Positions 26,955-34,378 of a stretch of 64,000 nt of DNA are shown here, in pieces (positions within the stretch are counted from its first letter, which is position 1; each line of letters starts with the position of its first letter). Where the stretch lies: NCBI GenBank assembly GCA_016720935.1, contig JADKJP010000006.1, forward strand, positions 372,001-436,000, in the 5' to 3' direction. Under the pieces are notes generated by a model, which saw only the letters and a list, made by a program, of their open reading frames with translations, ran no database searches and had not been told where the DNA came from. A program made the translations under genes and the position numbers. The DNA comes from Bacteroidota bacterium. GTDB lineage: Bacteria; Bacteroidota; Bacteroidia; AKYH767-A; 2013-40CM-41-45.

Positions 26955-28238
26955 ATGGCTGAAATTGTCAGGATGCCAAAAATGAGCGATACAATGACCG
27001 AAGGTGTTGTCGCGAAATGGCATAAGAAAGTTGGAGATAATATTAAAAGTGGTGAGTTGGTCGCTGAGATTGAAACCGACAAAGCCACAATGGAATTTGA
27101 ATCTTACCAGGAAGGTGTTTTGCTATATCGTGGTGTTGAGGAAGGCAAATCAGCTCCTGTAGATGGCATTCTGGCCATTCTTGGAAAAGCCGGTGAAGAT
27201 TTCAAAGCGCTTCTCAGCGCTGAGCAAAGTAAACCTGCAGCAAAGCCTGCGGAACCTGCTGCTTCAACTCCAGCACCCAAAGCAGCACCTGCACCTGTGG
27301 TTGCGCCTGTCGTAGCGGAGAAACCTAAGCCTGCACCTGCGCCTGCTCCTGTTGTGAACACGGATGGCAGAATGAAGGCATCTCCTCTGGCCAAGAAACT
27401 TGCAAATGAAAAAGGCATCGACATCACACAAGTGATGGGCAGTGGAGAAAAGGGAAGAATTGTAAAACGTGATATCGACTGGTTCAAGCCTGGAATGATT
27501 TCAGCGTCTTCCGGAAGTTATGTTCCTGCCGCAGCGGTGACAACTGAAAGTTTTGATGAGATTCCGGTTTCTCAAATGCGTAAAACCATCGCGAAACGTT
27601 TGAGTGAAAGTAAATTCAGTGCTCCACATTTTTATCTGACCATGGAGCTCGATATGGACAGCGCTATCTCCGCAAGGGAATCCATCAATGCTGTAACCGG
27701 GTCAAAGATATCGTTCAACGATTTGGTGATAAAAGCCGCGGCATCCGCATTGCGTCAGCATCCGAAAGTGAATTCTTCCTGGTTGGGGGATAAGATCCGT
27801 ACGAATCATCACATTCATATTGGTGTTGCTGTTTCTGTTGAAGAAGGTCTTCTCGTTCCGGTAGTTAAATTTGCTGATTCAAAAACACTTCGTCAGATCA
27901 ATGCTGAAGTGAAAACATACGCGCAAAAAGCGAAGGATAAGAAACTCCAACCCTCAGATTGGGAAGGAAATACTTTTACAATTTCTAACCTGGGTATGTT
28001 TGGTATTGATGAATTTACTGCCATTATTAATCCACCGGATGCATGTATTCTTGCGGTGGGAGGTATTCAGCAAAAACCTGTTGTTAAAAACGGACAAGTT
28101 GTTCCCGGAAATGTGATGAAGGTAACATTGAGCTGTGACCATAGAGTGGTGGATGGTGTCGCCGGGTCTGAATTTTTACGAACGTTCAAAGGATTGCTGG
28201 AGAATCCGGTCATCTTGCTTGGTGAATCGTCTATTTGA
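26955..28238 (+). CDS. pdhC: Dihydrolipoamide acetyltransferase (PDH E2)
   Basis: 427 residues. One lipoyl domain at residues 1-80 with the modified Lys in EIETDKATMEFES. An Ala/Pro linker follows (about 95-130; APAPVVAPVVAEKPKPAPA). A peripheral-subunit-binding domain is next (ASPLAKKLANEKGIDITQV, about 138-156). The catalytic domain runs from about 195 with SFNDLVIKAAASAL and the active-site DHRVVDGVAGSEFL near residue 396. It transfers the acetyl group to CoA. Co-transcribed with pdhA. Confidence 0.96.
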   Translation: MAEIVRMPKMSDTMTEGVVAKWHKKVGDNIKSGELVAEIETDKATMEFESYQEGVLLYRGVEEGKSAPVDGILAILGKAGEDFKALLSAEQSKPAAKPAEPAASTPAPKAAPAPVVAPVVAEKPKPAPAPAPVVNTDGRMKASPLAKKLANEKGIDITQVMGSGEKGRIVKRDIDWFKPGMISASSGSYVPAAAVTTESFDEIPVSQMRKTIAKRLSESKFSAPHFYLTMELDMDSAISARESINAVTGSKISFNDLVIKAAASALRQHPKVNSSWLGDKIRTNHHIHIGVAVSVEEGLLVPVVKFADSKTLRQINAEVKTYAQKAKDKKLQPSDWEGNTFTISNLGMFGIDEFTAIINPPDACILAVGGIQQKPVVKNGQVVPGNVMKVTLSCDHRVVDGVAGSEFLRTFKGLLENPVILLGESSI

Positions 28239-28245
28239 AATAACA

Positions 28246-28304
28246 CTAATGATATACAAAAGAAAAGGCCGGACATTCCGGCCTTTTCTTTTGTATATCA
28301 TTAG
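28246..28304. terminator. Bidirectional terminator, perfect 27-bp inverted repeat
   Basis: Bases 28246-28272 are the exact reverse complement of 28278-28304, with a five-base loop (ACATT). The GGCCGG core is flanked by A- and T-rich arms, so both strands end in a U-rich tract. It lies between the convergent genes pdhC (stop 28238) and the T9SS protein (stop 28313) and serves both. Confidence 0.9.
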
Positions 28305-28312
28305 TATAAATT

Positions 28313-29710
28313 TCAATGCGTGTAATTTACTTTGAGTGTAAAATTATATTCTTCAGACACACCTTTGATAATGTAGATTCCATTTGAACAACCGGACAAT
28401 ACTATTTTTTCAATCTCTCCCGGGATTAAGTTCAGAGGTAGACTTAGTATGATTCTTCCTGCTACATCATACATGCTTATGTTACCTGAAAAGGCTTTTG
28501 AACTATTCAAATACAATGATTCTCCTCTGATAAATCCAAAAATTTTATCCTGAGAATGATTGACATTGACGATCGAAGTCGTATTGTCCGGGCCATAAAC
28601 AACAATCTCTTCTGTCTGAAAAGTATTGCCCTGATATGCTGCAACAAATCCCTTTCCATTTTGATCAATGATCAATTGCCCGTTATAAATATCCTGAGTG
28701 CTTAACAATGTGCCGGCATTCCATCCTGAATTCTCATCAGAATAGATCAGATTACCGGTATAAAAATTTCCGCTTACTTCATTTAAAACACAAGACGCGT
28801 TATTGTTTGAAATGAATAAGCTTCCTACTTCGGCACTGAAACCATTTGCGACATCCATAGCATTGCCAAAGGCGATTGCGCCCGGTGCTTTTTCCAGGTA
28901 ATAAGCATGCACAGGAAATCCAAAGCCATCGTTACCGGAAACAAGCAGATGTACCGTAGAATCCGGAGTAACCACCATACTCGAAGAAAGGTCCTCTGCA
29001 TTTGGAGAGCTTGGAAAATCAAAATTCCAATTTGAGCCTCCAAGACTGTCGTTGTACGCATGGTGAATTCGATAAGAACCAAAATTTCCTCCACGATAGA
29101 CAATGTGTGCTACACCACCCGGTTGGATTGCGATTTGGGGAGCGGCGCCACTACCGAATGGTCCCAGCTGACTATTCACCAGTGTTTGAATATTCCAGGT
29201 TCCATTCCTGTTGTTCGCGTAATTAATTTTGTAGGTCCCGGCAGGATCTTCCAGGATCCAGGCCAGGTGAACGAATCCGACCTCGTCTAATGCTATTGAT
29301 GGACTGAAATCATTTGTGAGGTTGTTGGTCACCTGTTCACGTGTCCAGCTGGTTCCGGTTTTGTGATAGAGAATGATTTCATTAATGGAATCTTCTGAGC
29401 AGGCGATGTAAGGAATTCCGTCCTGACCGGAAACAGCAAGGGTTGGTTCCGCGCTTGGGCCGATGCTGGCAGTGTCTTCAACTGACCAGGAACCATTTGC
29501 GGGATGTTTGAAATACAAAATCATCCATCCTGAAACGCTTTCCCGGACAGAAATCAAATGAATGTTATTCCCCGCGTCGATTGCAAATGACTGTCGGGAA
29601 ATTTCATCACGTTCAACATTGTGTGTCAAAGTGTCCATTCTTGCACCGGACCATTGTGCGGAGCAAGTAATAGTAAATAGTAATAGTGCGAGGAGTAAAC
29701 TTTTTTTCAT
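28313..29710 (-). CDS. T9SS-sorted secreted protein, propeller-like
   Basis: 465 residues. Signal peptide MKKSLLLALLLFTITCSAQ. Residues ~25-370 hold repeated units ending in short beta motifs such as DEVGFVHLAWILEDP, QPGGVAHIVYRGGNF and TPDSTVHLLVSGNDG, about 50 residues apart. This resembles a sialidase- or BNR-type beta-propeller. The last ~80 residues (YDVAGRIILSLPLNLI, GCSNGIYIIKGVSEE, FTLKVNYTH) form a type A Por secretion sorting domain. It is predicted to be exported by Sec and then T9SS. Substrate unknown. Confidence 0.8.
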   Translation of the reverse strand: MKKSLLLALLLFTITCSAQWSGARMDTLTHNVERDEISRQSFAIDAGNNIHLISVRESVSGWMILYFKHPANGSWSVEDTASIGPSAEPTLAVSGQDGIPYIACSEDSINEIILYHKTGTSWTREQVTNNLTNDFSPSIALDEVGFVHLAWILEDPAGTYKINYANNRNGTWNIQTLVNSQLGPFGSGAAPQIAIQPGGVAHIVYRGGNFGSYRIHHAYNDSLGGSNWNFDFPSSPNAEDLSSSMVVTPDSTVHLLVSGNDGFGFPVHAYYLEKAPGAIAFGNAMDVANGFSAEVGSLFISNNNASCVLNEVSGNFYTGNLIYSDENSGWNAGTLLSTQDIYNGQLIIDQNGKGFVAAYQGNTFQTEEIVVYGPDNTTSIVNVNHSQDKIFGFIRGESLYLNSSKAFSGNISMYDVAGRIILSLPLNLIPGEIEKIVLSGCSNGIYIIKGVSEEYNFTLKVNYTH

Positions 29711-29731
29711 GGGGTTGATTTAGGGGTGTAT

Positions 29732-29739
29732 CAAAGTTA
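29732..29739 (-). promoter_or_regulatory. -7 promoter element for the 28313-29710 gene
   Basis: Minus-strand TAACTTTG, matching TAnnTTTG, 21 bases before the ATG at 29710. It lies immediately past the terminator of the upstream gene (29745-29776), so the two units are separate but back to back. Confidence 0.6.
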
Positions 29740-29744
29740 TAAAA

Positions 29745-29776
29745 AAAAATCCCGCTACCGAAGCAGCGGGATTTTT
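29745..29776 (-). terminator. Rho-independent terminator of the large T9SS protein gene
   Basis: AAAAATCCCGCT (29745-29756) pairs with AGCGGGATTTTT (29765-29776) around an 8-base loop. On the minus strand it is followed by a run of nine T and lies 18 bases after the stop of the 29795-33334 gene. Confidence 0.9.
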
Positions 29777-29794
29777 CAAATCAATCCAGTAATA

Positions 29795-32700
29795 TTAATC
29801 AACAATAAATCGGTGCATGCTTGTTCCGGATTCAGAACTCAAACGCATGAAATAAACACCTTTCGCGAAATGTGTTAAATCATAGCTGCGTTGTTGAATT
29901 CCGTTCACATTGCGAAGCATGTCGGTCTTCAGGATACGTCCTTGTGCATCCATGAATTCCAGGTTTACATTCGTTGAACGAGAAGCTGAAAGTTCAACAG
30001 AAACTTTGTTGTGAACAGGATTCGGGAAGATACTCACGTGATCAACCGCGGATACCGGGTTAATTCCAACATTGATAGTCACGTTAATAGTATCGGAATT
30101 AAAACAGCCATTCGCATCCTGAACAGTAACGAAATACACACCGTTTGCTGTAACAGTAATTGTTTGTGTGGTTTGTCCGTTGGGACCCCATGCATACAAT
30201 ACAAAACCTGCGCCGGCATCAAGTGTAGTGGAATCAGACGCAACTACATCCGGACCAAGATCTACGATCGGAAGGTCAGCAATAGCTGCTACTACCGGAG
30301 TACGTGTCTGACCTGTACAAACGTTTCCTGTTTGAGCATAGTAAGTAGTGGTCACAGAAAGGAATGGAATGCTGAATGTATTTCCAACAAACAGAAGATT
30401 TCCTCCACTTGCTGCATCAAACCAATAGATAGTATCGCTGCCAACCGCGCTGATAACAATTGGTCCGGGACCGCAACGCTGTCCGCCCAAACCGGATGGC
30501 GGGTTGGGTACGATGATGATATCATCGGAAGCGTTTATTGTATCATTATTGTTGTCGAGGTCGGCGCTGTAACCTGTGTATGCACTGATATTCAATGTTC
30601 CACCACCGAGAGTGTTTATAGTACCAAGAACGATAGTAACAGAACCACCAACAGGAATTGCAGATTGGATTGTATCCGTGAAAGTGTTGGTGATCATGCC
30701 GCTCAATTCAACTGTTACCGGAATGACGCTTGCAGGATTTGATCCATAATTTGTCACTTCAATCTCTACCTGTGCGGTTGCATTCTCGCAATCACCGTCA
30801 TTTGGAGTGATGATCGCAGAAACGCCAACATCAAAAGGCTGGATGATTGAAAGACAAACTTCATCCGAAGCTGAGCAACCGAAAGTATTGGTTACTGTGA
30901 CTGTAAAACAACCGGCAGTATCGGATGTGAATGTTTGTGTTGTGGTGTTTCCCGGAGTCCATAAATAAGAGCTAAAACCACTTCCCGCATCGAATGTGTA
31001 GGAGTCGCCCAAAACAACTGCTGTGTCATTTCCAAGACTCACTACAGGAACAGGAAGAACTGTTGCAACAGCAGCTGATCTTGATCCTTCGCAATTTCCT
31101 TTTGCAGAAACATAGTAAGTTGTTGTGCTGTTCAAAACAGGAGTGATAAATGGATTTCCGGTTCCAAGCAAAGTTCCGCCCGTTGCGGCATCATACCACT
31201 GAAGAGTATCAGAAGATACTGCAGAAAGACTTGCGGTTCCACCGGCGCAAATACTATCACCTGTCGCAACCGGTGCTGCAGGAATTGCCAACTGTACAAT
31301 GGAAACATTGAGAGTGTCATTTGAATGAATGTCGTCAGTACTCAATGAAGTGTAGGATTTGAAGTTGTAAACACCACCTGCAGTTGTATTTAATGTAAAT
31401 GTATAGGTGAGGGTATCGTTTGCGCCTGACTGAATAGTATCTGTATACTGCTGAGTAAAGCTGGTTGTAGCAGCTCCGGTGACTTCAGTAACAATATCGA
31501 AATGTGTTTCAGAATTGTCTCCAATGTTGTTAATGATCACGGTAACCTGAACGCTATCCGCACCACAAGCACCGTCAACCGGTGAAAGAATTGAAGCAAC
31601 CAGCAAGTCGTGTCCGATTCCAATGTATTCATCAGCGCCGATATCCGGTGTTGTGCCATTGCGGGCTTCGCCATCGATATCATCTGTAACGGATGCAAGT
31701 GGAGTTCCATGATTATCCATTGCGACAGAGGAGGAGTGCAGATCGCTTGGAGAAAGGAAATTTGGATTCACACTCAATGAGTGTGTGTCTTTGGAAAATG
31801 CTGCGATCCAGTTTGACAACAATGCTTTAGATGCTCCATTGAATGATCCGACATTACTACCAGTAGTATAAAGGTTGTTGTAATCGGAAGCAGTAATCAT
31901 GAAGGAAGCAGAGTCCGCAATCACATAGGCGAAACCACCACCTGTATTTGCAAGAATATTATTTTTTACGATCATTCCTGTACCGGCACCGTGCACAGAT
32001 AAAGCAGTAGAAACAGAATTTGTTCCAGTCATGTTTAAGCTGTTATTCACGATATCATTGTAATCCATGTTAATGATGGAAATACAAGCGGAATCAGAAA
32101 CCTGGATAAAGTTGTTGGATACGATACCATGAACTCCTGCCAGACCAGTACAGTCAATCATGTAAATACCTGTACCCGGTACGCCTGAAATCCTGTTTTT
32201 AGTGATCAACTGATTGCGTTGGCAACGATCAAGGTATATCGCCGAGTAACCAAGATAAGCAGTGGAGGATAAGAAAGTGTTTGCTTCAATATGCAAAACA
32301 CCCTGATTGCTCATCTGGATACCTTTTGAATATTGATTCACAAATGAGTTGTTACTGATATTCAATCCATGCTCGAGGGAAACGGTATTGATTCCGTTCA
32401 TGTAAATTCCAAGTGAACCATTTTTGATTACGTTATACGTGAAAGTATTCAGTGAATCATTGGTAGGGGAACTTGTGGTTGAATATACAATAGCCGACAA
32501 ACTATTGGTTTGTGTATTTGCAGGACCTTCGAGAACACAATTGCTGATGGTATTGTTTGTTGCAGTATTGATGAATTCAATAACACGGCCGTAGGGCTGA
32601 ATTCCACTTCTGCTCATAGTCAATTGACGGAAGGTGATATAATCAGCCCCGTTTAAACGGATCAGGTAATTGGTAGTTGTAAATGCAGGTTGGGAAGGAT

Positions 32701-33334
32701 AAACCAGGGTGACAGCGGAACTATCACCGGATTCGGACTGGAATACAATGGTGTTAATGTCGCTGGCGCCATACACTTCGTCGATGACCGCCTGAGTAGT
32801 GTCAATACCATCGCGGATATTGAAGACCACCGGACCGCAAACACCGAACGAATTAAGAGCAGTGACTGCATCTGCAAAGTTTGCGAAATCAGGACTGGTT
32901 CCTCCAATGGTGTAGGTTCCACTGAGTTGAACACTCAATCCTCCATTCAGTGTAGAGTCATTGCTTGCGTCAGCATCAGCAGCTCCGTTAGGATCAGCAG
33001 TGTAAGCCTGCAAATCATAGGTATTTCCGGAAAGGAAAGTAAATGATCCAAGGTCTACAGTGTCAATGGCAGCGCTCAAAAGTGTGTCAGAGTAAGTAAC
33101 AGATGCCTGGGCACTGCCATTCACTTTCCAGCCAACAGTGACCGAAAAAATGGTATCGGAACCATAATTCTGGATGACGGCTCTGACATTTTGAGAGCCG
33201 GGGCAAATCGGGCTGGTAGGTGTCGGGATTGAAATGGCACCGGCATCAGCTTGCGCGAATACAGATGGTCCCGAAAACAATCCCGCGACAATCATCAGGA
33301 AGGAGATTGCCTTGGAGGTAAAACGTTTTCTCAT
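29795..33334 (-). CDS. Large T9SS-sorted surface protein, beta-helix plus Ig/PKD-like modules
   Basis: 1179 residues with signal peptide (MRKRFTSKAISFLMIVAG to VFAQA). Residues ~35-130 resemble CARDB. Residues ~135-570 form a right-handed parallel beta-helix (many IxNNxF units such as ISNNSFVNQYS and IVSNNFIQVSDS) ending GTTPDIGADEYIG. A three-part module then occurs twice: CARDB-like (DLLVASILSPVDG; DVGVSAIITPNDG), Ig-like (LQWYDAATGGTLL; IYWFDAASGGNLL) and PKD-like (VSLGNDTAVVLG; VDLGPDVVASDS). The C-terminus VSIFPNPVHNKVSVELSA to MHRFIVD is a type A sorting domain. Likely an adhesin or matrix protein; function not known. Confidence 0.85.
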   Translation of the reverse strand: MRKRFTSKAISFLMIVAGLFSGPSVFAQADAGAISIPTPTSPICPGSQNVRAVIQNYGSDTIFSVTVGWKVNGSAQASVTYSDTLLSAAIDTVDLGSFTFLSGNTYDLQAYTADPNGAADADASNDSTLNGGLSVQLSGTYTIGGTSPDFANFADAVTALNSFGVCGPVVFNIRDGIDTTQAVIDEVYGASDINTIVFQSESGDSSAVTLVYPSQPAFTTTNYLIRLNGADYITFRQLTMSRSGIQPYGRVIEFINTATNNTISNCVLEGPANTQTNSLSAIVYSTTSSPTNDSLNTFTYNVIKNGSLGIYMNGINTVSLEHGLNISNNSFVNQYSKGIQMSNQGVLHIEANTFLSSTAYLGYSAIYLDRCQRNQLITKNRISGVPGTGIYMIDCTGLAGVHGIVSNNFIQVSDSACISIINMDYNDIVNNSLNMTGTNSVSTALSVHGAGTGMIVKNNILANTGGGFAYVIADSASFMITASDYNNLYTTGSNVGSFNGASKALLSNWIAAFSKDTHSLSVNPNFLSPSDLHSSSVAMDNHGTPLASVTDDIDGEARNGTTPDIGADEYIGIGHDLLVASILSPVDGACGADSVQVTVIINNIGDNSETHFDIVTEVTGAATTSFTQQYTDTIQSGANDTLTYTFTLNTTAGGVYNFKSYTSLSTDDIHSNDTLNVSIVQLAIPAAPVATGDSICAGGTASLSAVSSDTLQWYDAATGGTLLGTGNPFITPVLNSTTTYYVSAKGNCEGSRSAAVATVLPVPVVSLGNDTAVVLGDSYTFDAGSGFSSYLWTPGNTTTQTFTSDTAGCFTVTVTNTFGCSASDEVCLSIIQPFDVGVSAIITPNDGDCENATAQVEIEVTNYGSNPASVIPVTVELSGMITNTFTDTIQSAIPVGGSVTIVLGTINTLGGGTLNISAYTGYSADLDNNNDTINASDDIIIVPNPPSGLGGQRCGPGPIVISAVGSDTIYWFDAASGGNLLFVGNTFSIPFLSVTTTYYAQTGNVCTGQTRTPVVAAIADLPIVDLGPDVVASDSTTLDAGAGFVLYAWGPNGQTTQTITVTANGVYFVTVQDANGCFNSDTINVTINVGINPVSAVDHVSIFPNPVHNKVSVELSASRSTNVNLEFMDAQGRILKTDMLRNVNGIQQRSYDLTHFAKGVYFMRLSSESGTSMHRFIVD

Positions 33335-33377
33335 AGGTTATTTTTTTGGTTGATTTATTACTTGGATATAGAAAAAG

Positions 33378-33385
33378 CAAAGGTA
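33378..33385 (-). promoter_or_regulatory. -7 promoter element for the large T9SS protein
   Basis: Minus-strand TACCTTTG (TAnnTTTG), ending 43 bases before the ATG at 33334. It is the same octamer as in front of carA. Confidence 0.55.
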
Positions 33386-33469
33386 CACCACAAGCATACC
33401 TTACTCCCTTAAAAAACGGTAAAACTTATCAGGAAAGGAATGTTGAAAAACCTCTATGAAAAGTGAGTG

Positions 33470-34216
33470 TCAGGAAGGTCTGGAATCCTTTTCTGCTCCT
33501 GCATTTTGTTCCTTTTCTTTGTATTCATAGGTGATTTTCAAAGGCGGATTCTCAGTTTGCGACGGCAAATTTGTATTCTCAAAAGGACCATATTCAGGTT
33601 CATCCGCTTTTCCGTTTTCTTCATCAATTTCCCACTGAGATTTGGGACGTTGAGGACCTTCTTTACGATAATAAATTGCAGTGAACAATCCGGCAACGGA
33701 ACCAAAGAAATGTGATTCCCAGGAAATACTCTGATCTATTGGTAAAATTCCCCAAACCATACTGCCGTATAGAAATGTTACCAGCATCGAAATTGCCATG
33801 AGTCTTGTGTCTCTTCGAAGTAAACCACTGAAAAAAAGAAATACCACAAAGCCGTAAATTAATCCACTGGCACCAATATGAGGTTCCGGTCTGGCTCCCA
33901 ACCAAACCCAGAATCCCGTGAACAGCCAGATCATAACAATTACCCTTTGGGCAATACTACGATAGAAATACAATAATCCGGTGCCTACTACGATCAAGGG
34001 TAAGGAGTTGCTGAGCAAATGGTCTACACCGGCATGAATAAAGGGTGCTGTGAAAATACCCAGAAGTCCGTCGAATGTCCTCGGTATAATTCCCAATTCC
34101 ACCGGTCTGAATTTAAAATAAGTTTCAAGTCCTTCAAGTAGCCACAGAAAGGCGACAAAAAGCAAAGGAAACAAAATGGCATGTCGGGTTGTAGTGCCTT
34201 TTGAATGATCCTCCAT
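33470..34216 (-). CDS. Rhomboid-family intramembrane serine protease
   Basis: About 248 residues from the ATG at 34216 (MEDHSKGTTTRHAILFPLLF). A TTG at 34252 in the same frame would add 12 residues and cannot be excluded. There are several membrane helices. The catalytic Ser is in HIGASGLIYGFVVFLFFSG and the catalytic His in SWESHFFGSVAGLFTAIYY. The family hallmark TAPFIHAGVDHLLSNSLPL is present. A hydrophilic C-terminal tail of ~60 residues (PLKITYEYKEKEQNAGAE) faces the cytoplasm or periplasm. It is divergent from recG. Confidence 0.88.
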   Translation of the reverse strand: MEDHSKGTTTRHAILFPLLFVAFLWLLEGLETYFKFRPVELGIIPRTFDGLLGIFTAPFIHAGVDHLLSNSLPLIVVGTGLLYFYRSIAQRVIVMIWLFTGFWVWLGARPEPHIGASGLIYGFVVFLFFSGLLRRDTRLMAISMLVTFLYGSMVWGILPIDQSISWESHFFGSVAGLFTAIYYRKEGPQRPKSQWEIDEENGKADEPEYGPFENTNLPSQTENPPLKITYEYKEKEQNAGAEKDSRPS

Positions 34217-34296
34217 TACAGGAGTGAGGGGAATATTTTCCGGTATGTTCAAGTGAATGGTTTCTGTTTGTCAGTTTACCCTCGTTTGAAAAATAT

Positions 34297-34304
34297 CAAA
34301 GATA
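34297..34304 (-). promoter_or_regulatory. -7 promoter element for the rhomboid gene
   Basis: Minus-strand TATCTTTG, an exact TAnnTTTG match, in the rhomboid-recG divergent gap. It is 80 bases before the ATG at 34216 and 44 before the TTG at 34252. Confidence 0.5.
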
Positions 34305-34363
34305 TTCAATCGCGGGGTTCATTTTCCTGCTTTCGTGCAGTTCTGGCATTGGATCACAAAGTG

Positions 34364-34371
34364 TATTTTTG
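34364..34371 (+). promoter_or_regulatory. -7 promoter element for recG
   Basis: TATTTTTG (TAnnTTTG) ending 7 bases before the recG ATG at 34379. A transcript from here would have almost no leader. Confidence 0.5.
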
Positions 34372-34378
34372 TCAGCAA

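Noticed and set aside
28246..28304. Terminal inverted repeats of an insertion sequence or MITE
   Set aside because: The arms are separated by 5 bases only, no target duplication was seen, and position and U-tracts fit a terminator.
30011..30742. 243-codon open frame antisense to the large T9SS protein
   Set aside because: Cys/Asn/Ser-rich translation without domains. It arises from the codon bias of the opposite Thr/Val-rich strand.
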